Origin: Amblyomma americanum
Lineage: Eukaryota > Arthropoda > Arachnida > Ixodida > Ixodidae
DNA length: 64,000 bases
NCBI RefSeq assembly: GCF_052857255.1
Contig: NC_135505.1
Span: 58,943,149-59,007,148, forward strand
Reading direction: 5' to 3'
This document shows positions 10,796 through 22,547 of this stretch, piece by piece (position 1 is the stretch's first letter; each line of letters starts with the position of its first letter). The translations under genes were made by a program, and so were the position numbers. The notes under the pieces were generated by a model. That model ran no database searches. It had not been told where the DNA came from and saw nothing but the letters and a program-made list of their open reading frames with translations.

Positions 10796-11596
10796 CTAAC
10801 GTTGGGGGGCGTGAGTTGCCCACAACACGGTCAGTGAGTTCGGCGAGAAGTCACCTGCAGCTGCGAGGACGAGGACAATGTGTTGGGGAAGACGTTGAAG
10901 AAACAACACAAGCAGAAGGGTGTCGTGGTGAGCAGTGGAGTCCCCAAGGAGCTGGCGCATGCGACAGAGGAGCTGTGAAGGGTGGCTGTCACCAAACTGT
11001 GTAGCGCTGAAGAGCTGCTGGAGTTTGATGCACTCGGACACGGATTTGCGGTCGATGTGAGCCGCTTTCAAAGTGTACAAGAGACGAGCCGTATCAAGCA
11101 AGCTGATGACGTCCACTAACTCCTTAGCGACGTCAGGAGGCGGGGAGGTCACCAGGTGGTGGAATTTGGTTCCTTGGTTGCTGACACGTTGCAGCTGGAA
11201 ATGCGCCTCAACCTGCAGGAGCCAGGTGCGGTGGCTATTGGGCCTAAATGGTGGCAGGCTGACTAGCTGAAATGAGACCACCGAAGCACCGAGAGTCTGA
11301 GCATTCGGAGTCGTGTCCCCGCCGGTAGGCAGGGCTGGAGAACAGCGTAATTCATGTAGGATGGGGTTACGTCTTCGAAGCCTGGTCACCAAATCTGTCG
11401 GAGCTAAGGCGAGGAAAAACAAGCTCCCACAGCGTTGAGGTTCGAACTGTTTATTTGCGCTGCGATGGCCTAGCCCTACTTCCTCTTGTCCGGCGCCGCG
11501 TGCCATAGCTTGCCAGCCGAGCGCGGCCCAAGGGGCGCTACCAAAGCAAAGGTTGAGCGAAAAATTCGAAAAGCTCCGAATAAATGGCTTCAACAA
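10796..11596 (-). pseudogene. Ty3-2 gag (capsid) ORF
   Basis: A 266-codon minus-strand frame. Residues from about 110 on match Ty3 capsid of arthropod elements: 'LPPFRPNSHRTWLLQVEAHF' then 'TKFHHLVTSPPPDVAKEL', followed by helical segments with 'QLLCRMRQLLGDS'. Gag forms the virus-like particle that packages element RNA. The first ~100 residues extend back into LTR sequence and are unlikely to be part of the protein; a start nearer the capsid motif is more likely. No zinc knuckle follows in the same frame. Confidence 0.75.
11380..11391 (-). promoter_or_regulatory. Primer-binding-site-like motif of Ty3-2
   Basis: On the minus strand the LTR end is followed by GATT and then TGGTGACC. A primer site complementary to a tRNA 3' end must begin TGG, pairing with CCA. 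The same TGGTGACC with the same 4-nt spacing is seen in the nested LTR element at 29043-29050. Confidence 0.5.
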
Positions 11597-11620
11597 TGAA
11601 ATGGTGATTTTTGCTAATCA
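11396..11620 (-). repeat. Probable 5' LTR of Ty3-2
   Basis: The minus strand reads ...CCGACA immediately before a spacer and a TGGTGACC primer-binding-like motif, so the LTR 3' end is placed at 11396. The outer end is uncertain (about 11600-11650). No second LTR copy is present to confirm it. Confidence 0.5.
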
Positions 11621-12899
11621 TATACTATGAAGAAGGATATTACGTTGCCGTGGGTAGGAGATAGGTTCCACTTCTTAATTATCTACAGTGGTTCTCGACC
11701 CTGTTAATTTTCATACGAGTCGTTGAAGAGCCTACTTGAAATTTGTTTGAAATTGTGGTTTAAAAGATATTGCAGCCCCTTTGATTTTGGAGTTCTAATA
11801 TCGTGATTAGTGCAGTACCGCACTATCAGCAGATATTGAAAATTTGAATCCGCGAATGAGCATCCGCGTGTGCAGCTGCAGCAGGATGAGGCACTCGGAG
11901 GCTTCGTTCATAGCATTTCCGAGTAAGAACAACTCAAAATAAGAAATTGTTAATAGGAACAGAAATGAAGTAAACGAAACAAAGCTCGGCAATGGTGATA
12001 CAAGCTGTTTGATCGGCTGGGTTAGCCATGCAAAATGTAGCCCTAGGTTTGCCGGTCTTAGTCAGGATGTTAAGAGAGGCGCAGGCTTTTCTGGTTGTTT
12101 GATGGTGCGATATCCAAAGCCTGTATCCCTCGAAGTGATTCAACGACCAACAATCCCCCGTTCTCGTATAAAAAGTAGGTATCAGGCGGATATGGTGTAT
12201 TCTAATATTTTGTTTCAGGATAAAGTCAGGAGGGATTGATGTTTTTTTGAGTATTCCCAGCGTTCCTGGATTACATTTGGTCAGAACACTTTTGCCAGTT
12301 GACTTCTTCCCTTCAGTGTATCACCACTATTCTCGAGAATGTTCTAAAGCTTTGTCTTGAATCTAGTATTGGGCGCGTTTTTATTCGAGTACATAGTATT
12401 TCACAAAGCTTTAGCACCGTGCGAACACGAAGGAACACGCAGTGCCCATGAGTGTGCTTGATTAACTGAAGTAATCGAAAAAGATATGTTCTCCTTTTCC
12501 TTTCTTTTTTTAAAGACCCATCCGGGGTTACGCAATTGTCGCCGTCAACATAAAAAGACAATAAAAAAGCAGCACGTCTTCAGGTACATAGGAGATTATG
12601 TAAATTTTAAGCGAACAGTGATGGGCAGGTGATGCGACAATATGGTATGGAAGGCTGCTTTATTCTTCAAATGGACGCGGGAAGCAGCAGGCTAAAAAAC
12701 TAGTTCCGCCTAACGCACGGAAAATTTTAAAGCAAGGGCTGGTGGGATGCTATATGTAGGATGCTGACATAATGAAAGGGGCACGATTTTGCGTTGAGAA
12801 ACAACTTGTGGCGCAGCAAAAAGGTAGCTATGCGACGATGAACAGAGCGAGGTGAGAATGAAGAAAAGATAGCATGAATCTTGCACGGCCATTTTGGAC
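11621..12899 (+). other. No gene recognised
   Basis: AT-rich sequence without a credible coding frame, splice-flanked exon or clear repeat. Small open frames here have no recognisable motif. Confidence 0.5.
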
Positions 12900-13510
12900 T
12901 GCTTGTAGAACGTTAATGAAGATATAAAGGGGTTTCATACGGTGGAATAATCTTTATGGTTAGGTCGACAGAGTGACTTGTAAGCGAGCAATTGCTCATC
13001 AGGTGTGGGGAGGCAGAGGAGATTTCTTAGAAACGCTAATGTTTTGTTAGCTGATGATATCACATTACCAACATACGCAGTCCATTTTAGGTCATTATAT
13101 AATGTGACGCCGCAGTGTTTAAAACGTTGTACGGATTCTATGAACCCGTTAGCAATTTTCACTAAATGGCATCACTTTTGTTGCGAAGGGTAATAGAAAG
13201 AAGCTTGCATTTGCTTGGGTTAAGGGCCATGCTACAATTTCCACACAACTGTCGGTGTAGAGTTACTTACGTGGCAGTAGACTATGCAGTCGTCAGCAAA
13301 CAGTCGAATACCGCAGAAATCAAACACCAGCCGGTAATCGCAGAGTTTCGGAATAGTTCGCGTAGCGTATACAGGCAGGGCAACAATGGTGCTTGTTGGT
13401 AGCGTGGAGTGTAACGAAAAATGACGGCACAGTGCTGGAATTACCAAAGAGCAGGAAAGATTCAATGGCACAGCTTTATATAGCTGCACCGACTGATTTA
13501 CTCCCGTTTG
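12900..13510 (-). mobile_element. LINE RT C-terminal fragment
   Basis: On the minus strand the 13232-13489 frame ends in 'IRLFADDCIVY', RT motif C with FADD intact. The 12935-13162 frame gives the thumb: 'VQRFKHCGVTLYNDLKW' and 'ANKTLAFLRNLLCLPTP' and 'LLAYKSLCRP'. This is the usual Jockey/CR1-type RT ending. The upstream part is missing and the two frames are not joined. Confidence 0.75.
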
Positions 13511-14001
13511 TTACCACCACAAATATATTGCCGACAAACTCCATATTTCTTTTCCGCTTCTCGATCACATGAAGCACAATAATACAGGATTTTCCGGCGA
13601 AGGTGTTGGCCATGTCATTCACGAGAGCAAACATCTGCCTAGCCATTGGCAATTGCCGGTGAATTTACATACCAAGTCATATTTTGGCTGGCGCATTTTC
13701 GCTCTACAGAAGTGAAATTAACACGGTTGTTGAATGCTCGCGTCGCCGTTATTGGGTCGTTATTGAAACTAAAATGAATAATGCGTTTAGTCCGAGACAT
13801 CTGGGACCATTGACATATTTTTACTGCTTTTCACTCTAAGCTTCTCTACATTTTTATTCGTTTGTCTCCTCACCTTTCAGGAAAATAGCCAGAAACGCTT
13901 GTCTTCAATAAAAATAAAGTGGTCGCCTGTGCATCATACACAGTTTTTTGCATTTTTTTATTCGTAGCTGAAACATTAATGCCGACGTTAACAATTTCCA
14001 G
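13511..14001 (+). other. Presumed intron or upstream region of the M13 gene
   Basis: No coding motif seen. It ends in a pyrimidine-biased tract with the acceptor AG at 14000-14001. Confidence 0.4.
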
Positions 14002-14079
14002 ATGTCGATGGAGGCCGTTAAGCAAAACACCCATGAAATAAAGCAAATGCAGGAATGGAAGGAGATGCTTGGTGCAGAC
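14002..14079 (+). CDS. M13 (neprilysin-like) peptidase gene, exon A
   Basis: This is a 26-codon exon between an acceptor AG (14000-14001) and a GTAAGC donor at 14080. It reads 'QNTHEIKQMQEWKEMLGAD' at its end. In M13 proteins a 'T..E(I/L)' helix followed by a W/F-containing strand lies just before the segment found in the next exon, and the phase (0 to 0) fits. Taken alone this exon would not be convincing; joined to the next it aligns well with the family. It need not be the first exon, because the N-terminal cysteines and membrane anchor of the family are not included. Confidence 0.6.
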
Positions 14080-15444
14080 GTAAGCCACTACCAGAATGCT
14101 CACTTGTTTTTTTTCCGATGCCTATTTTTGGCATCCACTGATTACAGGTGCATCTTTACATGACCCAAATGTCAACGTCCCTCCTTTTCATCAATCGCCC
14201 TCCTCCCAGGATTCTATGCAGCATGCGTTGTGAATCTTGTTCATACATTGAGTTGCGAAAGCATTACTCAGGCTATAATCGACACCTGTTTAGGAGATTG
14301 CTGTACATCCTCAGGTACTTGATTCCCTCCCGGAAAGGTAACGTGGATATAGGCAAAAAAAAGAGGTTCGTCCTGAGCCCCCTAAATCGCACGTACACAG
14401 CAATTCTGGACAGAAGCATTTTTCAATAAGAGAGATGTTTTGAACACATTTTTTCATACACAGATTGATTTCACTACAACAGTCAATATATACGTAGATC
14501 TCTCGTCGGCAGGCTTGCATTTTTTGCTGTTATCGTTTTTATTTTCGAAACGTTCTCCACTAGTCTTCTAAGCAGATTTAACTGCTAGATGCGAGCGAGA
14601 AAAAACTCTGAAATAAAGATTTTGCCACGCATCGGAAGAATGAACCGGTACCTTCACTAACAACTTCCCAAAACAGTACCTTAAATATTCGAATAATAAA
14701 ATACTTTTCTCGAAATTCATAGACGTGTCATGTTTAGCGTCCTGTCCACACCACACTGACTATCTAAAATGCGCCGCACAGTAGATCGCGATGGTGACCG
14801 TGATGGTTAAAGGCTTTAGATCGCTACCCGCTTCTGTGAAGGCAAACAATCAATTATTTACAGAAAATTTACCATCAGTCAGACACATAGGAGGCTCCAA
14901 TAATGCAACAAGACGATGTGTAATTCCAGCTGCACTCGAAGTGTTATAGAGACGGGCGAAACAGTCCAGTTGCATGCATAAACGACAGTAGTTTGCGTCA
15001 GGGAAGCGCATGGGAAATTTAGCTACGCATTGTAATCATTCTCATCTTCATCACTTAATATGAAGCTTTCTTGTATGTATGGAGGAAAATTACGAATTAA
15101 AATGAACAGTTGCAAGAATTCGCAGCCGAAGTTCACTTCTAATACGCTGTAAATGCTGTAGTGGCTAGAGTGTCAGAATATTCGTTCGGAAAGTCTGTCT
15201 CGCATATTTGTTCTGGATGGTAAAACAGGCGACAGCTATTATCTCATATTTATTCTACGGCAGTTGCAAACTCGCAGCCTGATATTGAAACACATGCAAC
15301 ACAAGTTGCGGCAAACGACGTGCACGGTCCAATCACACCCATAGAAGTACCCAACAAACTGCTGCAACACGTGTTAGAATAGTTGCGTCTGAGCATGTAA
15401 GTCAACATATACTTTTTTTCTACATACACTTTTTTTTTCTACAG
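14080..15444 (+). other. Intron between M13 exons A and B
   Basis: 1,365 bp bounded by GTAAGC and ACAG. No further gene, RNA or clear repeat was recognised inside. Confidence 0.6.
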
Positions 15445-15575
15445 TTTCCACTGCAGGAGATCCTAGAAGTGGACACAAAGAGAGCCAATTGCACTCTGGG
15501 CAAGGAAACCTCTGTCCAAGTTCATAATTCTTCATATTTCAAACATTTAGTGCAATACCTGAAGTCATTAGACGT
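15445..15575 (+). CDS. M13 (neprilysin-like) peptidase gene, exon B
   Basis: This exon lies between a strong polypyrimidine/ACAG acceptor (to 15444) and a GTAAGT donor at 15576. It reads 'FPLQEILEVDTKRANCTLGK' and then 'VQVHNSSYFKHLVQYLKSLD'. The second phrase matches the M13 pattern (V-x-V-x-N/S-x-x-Y followed by a leucine-rich helix). It starts in phase 0 and ends after two bases of a codon, exactly what exon C needs. Two possible N-glycosylation sequons (NCT, NSS) fit an extracellular domain. Confidence 0.8.
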
Positions 15576-16618
15576 GTAAGTTGCGGAAATTTTTTTACGA
15601 CAGTAACTTTACTCCAACTTCACGTTGCTTACAAAGGATCCCGGCATGAATCCTTCATTTCTTTAAAAGTAATGAAAATGCACTCTATTGTTGCGCCGTT
15701 TCAATAAGGCAGGAGGGATATGTTCTATTCGTGATTCTCAGACGGGACGACGGGTATCGATAAAAGAAAATATCCCTAAAAGTTCGCTTTTTTCATTAAT
15801 GTGAGTATAAAAAACACGGCATTAGCCAGCCGCCTGAGCGGCCTGCGAGTGTGGTTTCCTACAAACTAAATATTGAAAGCCTACCGTCACATAACTCTAC
15901 AGGTTGATATAAGGACCTTCGTTGAAGCTTTAAGCAAGGTTGGTTTCAGCTAACACAGTTTCGCACCTTCTTCTGCTAAGCAGTGACTAAAATAGCCCTA
16001 CAAACCTCCTGCCTTCATTACGCATTTTGAGAAGCTTCTTCCTCAGCTGTCCTCTTTGATTTTGCGACTTCTACATGGCATGCGCGTGGCCCATGTGAGA
16101 AGGTTCTCCTTAAGGCCTTCTTAAACATATGTGAGGACAACTCCATTGAATTTTCCTCCTAGTCAACATTTTGTGAATTCGCCAATTGAAAGATCTAGCT
16201 TGTCGCCGAAATGCACATGCAGCTTGGGAGAGATGCAGCTTTTTAGGAAAGAGAGCGGAAGCGCGGGGCCGTACTGCCTACTAATTTATTTGCCACGATT
16301 TTTACACTTCTTGAATAAAACCTAGCGCTTATGTAATGCTTCTATGAGGAAATTTTAAGGCATTAAGCTGACCAGGACTCACTTTTCCGCTATTCCTGGG
16401 CTACGGCGAATTCCCACAAAGTGCGTTCAACAGATAGTTCTTACCGCGGAGATGAGTTAGCTAGATTAGAGGTGAGGCAAAAAGGTGGATTAACATTTGG
16501 GAGAGTGTCTGCGATCGTCTTAGTATACAAGCCTCTACTCTGGTCATGTCGACAGTGGTAGGAGATAATGTCATATTCTATGGGTGCTACTCATATTCTG
16601 TGATTTTGCTTATTTCAG
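15576..16618 (+). other. Intron between M13 exons B and C
   Basis: 1,043 bp bounded by GTAAGT and TTTCAG. Nothing else recognisable inside. Confidence 0.7.
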
Positions 16619-16856
16619 CACGAAGCTGCTCAATTATATAGGCTGGTACATTACGAGAGAAATCGCAGATGTCCTGAAGAGCGATATACGCAGCAAACTT
16701 AATGCTGCCCTTGATGCGGCGGACAAGCCAGGGGTTGCACTGACATTAAATTCTGAAAGCTGCATCGAAAAACTAATTGGCTACTACCCCGTAATGGAGA
16801 CAGGAATCGCATACCTGTACCTTAACGATTATTTTGGAAAAGCTTCCATAAAGAAG
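16619..16856 (+). CDS. M13 (neprilysin-like) peptidase gene, exon C
   Basis: The acceptor TTTCAG ends at 16618 and a GTAAGT donor lies at 16857. After completing a split Val codon it reads 'TKLLNYIGWYITREIADVL' and ends 'ESCIEKLIGYYP', 'GIAYLYLNDYFGKASIKK'. This is a textbook M13 N-domain segment: the NY-x-x-W helix, then a Cys before a helix, then 'A.LY....F...S'. The conserved Cys normally forms a disulfide. The exon is 238 bp and ends in phase 0. With exons B and D it makes the family call firm. Confidence 0.88.
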
Positions 16857-17397
16857 GTAAGTGAAATAAGAGGGCCGTTTACACATCCATAGAGCGCAGT
16901 CTTTCATACATCTGTTCAAGCGCTTTAAAAATCTGCAACACGGGCACGTTAAAGTCATTAGCGATTGCCGAACGCGAAGGTGTGGAGGAGTGAAAAAGCC
17001 TCTCAACTGCTGGCTGCGCAAGATTCATTAGGAATGCTCTACGTGTCTTACAAAGTTCAAAGCTCATCGGCCAAAAAAGAGGAAAGGTGTCGGGGATGAC
17101 CAATTCTATAGGTGTTATTTATGACATCGGCAGTACAGAAACATCGCAGCGCTTTTTAATTCACCGAAACCAAATTCTAAACTTACTGCTAAAGTGGAGG
17201 ATAGGCGTTCATACCATGGAGTTCCTGCATTAGGAATCGTTGCAGATGATCCGCAAACAATCTACCTTTATTAGGACTTGGCGCAAGACAGGGTGTAGCA
17301 CGGTATGCGAGCAGCGACGGCAGGATATTGACGGCACCGGCGCTGTGCTTTCAGTGCTTGCATGACAAGTCAACGGAATCGACGTCGAGTCTCCTTT

Positions 17398-17465
17398 CGC
17401 ATTCGCATAGTAGCAGTACTCATAGTAGCATTCGCATAGTAGCAGCATTCGCATAGTGGCAGTAT
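17398..17465 (+). repeat. Short tandem repeat in M13 intron
   Basis: Three to four imperfect units of about 17 bp containing 'cattcgcatagtagcag' occur in the intron between exons C and D. Confidence 0.75.
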
Positions 17466-17529
17466 TCCACCTGACAGGGTTAACTATGGCAAGGCAATAG
17501 AAGAGCAGTCATGGCTGTATAGACCTACA

Positions 17530-18240
17530 AAGATGTACGTTTCAGGCGGTGCTACCCTTACCGACTCACAACCATTGAATTTGGCAGTACCACAGCCCTA
17601 CACTCCACTCTGGTCCTCCCCTACCCCCTACCCCACCCCCGTCCCCTCCCCGCTTCCCTGCTTGTTTCTCACACTCTCACACAAGCAGCAAACTTCTCGC
17701 GGCAGCTCTGCGTTAACGGCGCCAGTTCCTGAGAACTGCGCAGAAAGACGTCTACACTACGCGCGTTGTCGTGCTGCACTAGTCACGTGACACCAGCGAA
17801 GCGCTCCGCTTCATCGCCGTCCATGAGCGCAGACAAGACTTCGCGCGCTGTCCTTGCGTGGCCTTCCCGCTCTTTCCGTGTGAACAAAAAACTGGGCACA
17901 TAGTCACTGTTTCTTCTAGTCTCCATTTTTTATTGTTACTGGCGGGCTCGCGCCGAACCCCGAAGCAGCCAAGGGGCGGTGCCGTTTGATGCTGCGAAGT
18001 TGCAATAATTTCGAGAAGGATTCAAGCCATTTCGTTATTGTAAAAAAAATGTGTGATTTTTTTTCCGTGAGGGGCACAATGGGCTTCGCCATAAAATCCG
18101 GATTTCGGACACAAGAGGATCGACCATCATCGAGTGGGAGGGGGGGGGGGACGTTTGCCTAATACAGTTTCGGAGCATTTCACAGTAGATGAGTGGAGTA
18201 GCAGGCTACGGGAAGTGTTGCACAGTATTTTGTAGGCCAG
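17530..18240 (+). other. GC-rich probable interspersed repeat in M13 intron
   Basis: A C-rich tract (17610-17660, runs of CCCC), then a CpG-rich block containing CTAGTCACGTGAC (palindromic CACGTG core) at about 17780, then oligo-A and oligo-G runs (18040-18150). Composition differs sharply from the AT-rich surroundings. No protein motif is seen. I suspect a transposon end or solo LTR but cannot name it. Confidence 0.4.
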
Positions 18241-19559
18241 TTGATCTTGATATACGATGAAGGAGAACAAATGTTTGATATGTAGATATACCGGTAAAAA
18301 AGGCCCAACACAATTTTTGTCAACTGAATGGTTTATTGCTGCTTCTCGTGCTGTAGCTTGTCACCATGACCCACAATCAAATCGATCACAACTCTTCCGC
18401 CTTATCAAATATCAATGTAACCCCGATATGAAAGCTTTTCGGGGCCTTTAGCATTCAATATTAATTCCAGGCTACAGTATTCTTACTCCATAAGCAGTTT
18501 AAGTAGCATTACGGTGTAATGCAGGCGTGTGCCTCTGCGGGTTCCACAGAGTATTGTCTCTGCATTGTGCTGCGAGCCCAGCACGTTAACACCCCCACCC
18601 CCCCCTAGTAAAAGCGAGAGAAAAACCTACATATGCGGAGGCAGGCGCATCGACACAACCAAAAGAAGGACGGTTAAAGAAAGAGGGAAGGCGGCCGACT
18701 CAACAAGAAGACGAAGACTCAACAAGAAGCGTGCGTCATAGACTGATCCAGTTCGGCGCCGCAACACAGCCAAAAGTTGAATATTGGCCCACATATGTAA
18801 AAGCATAAAGAACCGTTAGCCAACCGAGACAACCGCCTAAAAAAATCGAAATAATTGACGTGACTGTGGCCCAAAGAAATAACCCGAAATGGAAAACAGC
18901 ATCGAAAGAAAAAGCATCATTCTAAAAGCGCATTTGGCCTACTCATTTCTTCTCATCGCCCTAATAGTTCATCGCTATCATCACGTGCCCATCCACATTC
19001 GCCAAAGCTGTCACCGACTACTGTTTTAGCACTTGTTCAAATTGAGGTTTTTTACCCGGCTCTTATAGAATACCCCCATTGGGTGTTAGGTATTAAAATG
19101 AAATGAAATGGATCATATGAGCATCTAACAATTTTTTTTGGAGTAGTTGCATGAGCAATGTTGCGTGGTTTCACCACGTGCAGCATCTGCGCAAGTACAC
19201 AAGGCCACAAAATAAGCTGAGCTACAGAGTGGGAAAAGATTAACCTTTGACTTTTGCCAGCACTGCTGCAGTTCCCTTGACAACGACAACGCTGCCGCCA
19301 GACAATTGCTCGTCGCTGTTCAAGGCAAGATGGATGGGCCGAAGGTACTTTCAAATAGCACTGCTAATCTGAGCACTAGCTCAAAACAGCGGCTTCGCTG
19401 TTCGTCCCCTGGTGGATGTGATTAAATAGCAGACTGCCAAGGCGGCAGAATATTATGTAAAAAAATATTTAATCTGCACTTCTCACGTAATGGAAAAAGA
19501 AAGCGTCCACAGCAAAGAAAACGACACATCCCATGGATGCCGCCGCTGAATACGTTGGT
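18241..19559 (+). other. Intronic sequence, no gene recognised
   Basis: Mixed-composition intron between M13 exons C and D. A run of C residues lies near 18590-18607 and otherwise nothing supportable. Confidence 0.5.
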
Positions 19560-20450
19560 TAGGGGTTAAGCGCAGGCTCTGTTAAGGCAGCGTTTATGCT
19601 GCGGCGAGGCGCGCGCGCGCGCGCGCGCCCTGCACGGCGAAGTCACGTCGGTCAAAGCGAGACCCTCTATACTCCAACTGCGCTTGACCGCCGACGCGTT
19701 TGGCGGCTTCGGCGCACTCTGACCGCATTGTCGGGGAGATTGGAGCATGTATCTATTTCGCGCCGAGTGCGCCAGCCGCCGCCGGCCCGGCCAGACTGAT
19801 TTGGCTCCGCGGCGAGGTGCGCGTTATATTCAATAGCTGCGGCAGTTCGGCGGAGCTGTTCTTTTCGAGCTCGTCTATTTTAATCCATTCACAGTACAAA
19901 TCTGAAGGTACATGCAAGTTGGCGAGAGAGCCAGATCCAGTGGACCCGTTGGATCAAGCGGAAGCCGTTGAAGCGTCGTGCGCCGGCTTTGGTTTCAAGC
20001 CGCGGACTTTAAACGCGACCGCCCTCGAGCACCCATTTGTTTTTTCGGGCAAAAAATAAATAAATAACTTGGCCCATGCAACCGTGGGAGACCTCGACGC
20101 TGCCTGCTGCGTCGTGCAACGGCTCCGTTCAAGGAATCACAATCCGTTGGCCCCAAAGCCCCGGCCAGCCTGCGATGGGCACAACGCACCCCTCGCGACT
20201 CCCCGCACTGGGGATATGATATTTAGTTTGCAACGGCTGCTCTCTGAGGAAGGGGGAAACTACCCGCCGGCGCCTAACCTAACCGTGCTCCCTCAAAACC
20301 ATCGCACGCTCTGTGGGGCTGAGGTCGCTGAAATGCAGGCCAGAGTTTTTGCGAGAACTACGTCGTCGGGTTCGGGAACGAGAACCATCGTAACGCTGGC
20401 AAGACGCCGGTGCAAACGTAAACGAGGCGACGGTGGCGACCCCCGATAGA
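19560..20450 (+). other. CpG-rich island with two open frames, inside M13 intron
   Basis: A CG dinucleotide run at about 19608-19630 opens a roughly 0.9-kb GC- and CpG-rich segment with two consecutive + strand open frames (19700-20059, 119 codons; 20069-20449, 126 codons). Neither has a motif I recognise. The second ends in a basic 'RRRCKRKRGDGG' stretch. Possibilities are an old DNA transposon or LTR element, or a CpG-island-like promoter of an unannotated transcript. No function is claimed. Confidence 0.35.
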
Positions 20451-20499
20451 TGCCTTCAACGTGCGGCGGCGGTAGCTTTCATTTCGGCAGCAGCTAGAC

Positions 20500-20830
20500 C
20501 GTACCGCTAGCCGCCAGAAATCACGGAGTCTCCGTTTACGTCGCGTTTCACGTCACTCCGTCCTGTGACGTCATAAGAGTTCTCTGTGTCGTCATAAGAG
20601 TTCTCGAGTTTGAATCGGAGCGGCGGGAAAAAATTTTTCAACCTCGAATCGAAATTTCTTTGAAATAAATGCATCTTTCTCTCCCGGACAAGCGTCAACA
20701 AAGCCATGAAATGCCGAACTATCAGATATTGCTAACAAAAAAATTTTGATAGGGTTCTCCTCAGTGTCTTTAAACCCCCCGTAAACCTAAACCAAAACCT
20801 GACCACGCCCACTCCAGGATGAAGGCCCTA
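20500..20830 (+). repeat. Probable interspersed repeat with local duplication
   Basis: Follows the GC-rich island. A unit 'gtcataagagttctc' is repeated at about 20569-20605, next to 'tgacgtca'-type CRE-like cores. The block resembles sequence I associate with tick repeats (recollection only). Confidence 0.4.
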
Positions 20831-21220
20831 CAAATCGAGAACTGCTGTTTTCTTGTACATTTTATGTTAATGGAATGCAGACTTGAGTTATTTGGTGATA
20901 TAATTTATGAATGCAGCTTAGAAGAAACAGACACCTAGAAGCAGCGAACAAACAAGGATGATGCTAGCCATTGTGCGTTCGCTATTTGTGTTGTAGTTTC
21001 TTCTCTTCCTGAGTATTATATTAATGCAGTGTACACAAGTCACATTCCCATTTTCTGTTTGCTCCTTCACATCTGCAGAGGTTTTAAACACAGAAAACAA
21101 TTTCTGCTAGTGCTAATAGACAGTACATAATTTCGTCTGCAACACAGCAAACACTTACGTTCAGTGCAAGTAGACAGTATGAAATTTCCTCTAAGGAATA
21201 TTTTTTTTTTTCATTGTTAG
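20831..21220 (+). other. Intron end before M13 exon D
   Basis: AT-rich and ends in a ten-T run and TTAG acceptor. No other feature. Confidence 0.6.
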
Positions 21221-21319
21221 GCATCCGACGTTGCAAGACATCTTAGCACTACATTCAAAGACTTTATTACAGAGAATTCTTGGATGGATCAAGATACACG
21301 TAACAAAATGTCACAATGG
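21221..21319 (+). CDS. M13 (neprilysin-like) peptidase gene, exon D
   Basis: This 33-codon exon is bounded by a T-rich tract with TTAG acceptor (to 21220) and a GTAGGT donor at 21320, phase 0 at both ends. It reads 'ASDVARHLSTTFKDFITENS' and 'WMDQDTRNKMSQW'. The 'WMD..TR.K' phrase is one of the most recognisable M13 signatures. It follows exon C across a 4.4-kb intron filled with GC-rich repeats. Confidence 0.88.
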
Positions 21320-22547
21320 GTAGGTGAATATGTTGTTTTCAGATTTTTATTGACATAGTTTATATCATCTTCTACAGTACCTGAGAATGAGAAGTTCCTA
21401 CGGAAAAGTATGTGCAGAAAACGTTTTCTTCGCTACTTTTTGTTCCTTGTGCTTAGACTGGACGAAAACATTGTCATCACTTCACGCAAATTATACCGAT
21501 GCGCAGAAAAAGCCGGGAATTTTGGTCCATATAATTATCAGCGACAAATTGTTATTACTATGGCATGGCGTTTTTCAGTTTACTTAATGAGGTTTTGGTG
21601 GTTCTTGATGTGCTTGCTGAATAGCTTCAGAAATTTTGTCGATACGCTAATAACGAAGTTGGCTTTTATTATTATTATTGTTAAACATCTTTTTTCCCGA
21701 TTTTATTTATTGGTGGGTTGCGTGCGGACGCAAGCTCCTCTAAACTATCCGCCCTGCCATCGGTAATATTTGAAACTTTTTATAAGTGAAAACTCTTAAT
21801 GTTCTATATCAATATGTAATATTTTCTAAACATTACTTTTAGTCAGATATACCCTAGAAACGTTTTTGTTTCTGTATACATCTTTTCCTCCGCAATACTC
21901 TTATGCGCTTATATTTTACTCTATCATCATATCACGTGCTAAAATTCACTTTCCTATCCATGTTCTTTCAACTTTATTTAATCTGCTGCCCCAGCCACAT
22001 TCCTAATTATTTATTGTCTGAAAAAGACCTTCAATATGTGTACAAACACACTGTCTCACGGGGATTATTCCAGTGTACTGCTACAGCCTGTGCGGCTGCA
22101 ATTGATTTCACATATTCAGAAGTTTATTATCTGAGAATATACCCTCGAGGTATGAAACTCCTCTATAGCAACGCGCAAAAGAAAGCGTGCACCAGAGTAC
22201 CTTTATCGTTATTTCCAGCCACCATATTCACGTCATCTATATATGAATATGTTTCTAGAAAAATGCACACATCGTAGTCATGCATTGGGCAAAAACATAT
22301 TTATACTGCCTCTAGGAAATAGGCACATTAGCGCCACTTAATAAATCCCGACGTAGGCTTTCTTCTTCCATTTTTATTATATGAGACCCATTTTTGTGTT
22401 GATCATTCCGCCTTCCTATAATCCACTAAAAGTCTTTATGCTTTCCGCTGGGACCATATGGGAAGTGTAGACAAACCGGGCATAGGAAAAAAATCGATAA
22501 TGCCAGACTGTTTCCACTACGAGGACGCAGAGGAAAAACTCCAGAGG
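21320..22547 (+). other. Start of the 20.6-kb M13 intron, no gene recognised
   Basis: The open frames here (up to 124 codons) are AT-rich and lack motifs or compatible splice signals. I read them as non-coding. Confidence 0.5.

Larger units (their letters stand above)
9796..11620 (-). mobile_element. Ty3/gypsy LTR retrotransposon, 3'-truncated (Ty3-2)
   Basis: On the minus strand from 11600 downward the order is LTR, primer-binding-like site, gag capsid, protease, start of RT. The RT breaks off at about 9820 in a CT/GA microsatellite, so most of RT, RNase H, integrase and the 3' LTR are missing. It is distinct from Ty3-1 because it has its own protease and RT start. Confidence 0.85.

Noticed and set aside
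10265..11004. Long + strand open frames over Ty3-2
   Set aside because: They are antisense shadows of the gag and protease frames, which carry the recognisable motifs.
17533..17790. 85-codon Pro-rich open frame
   Set aside because: It is translated from a C-rich low-complexity tract with no homology motif.
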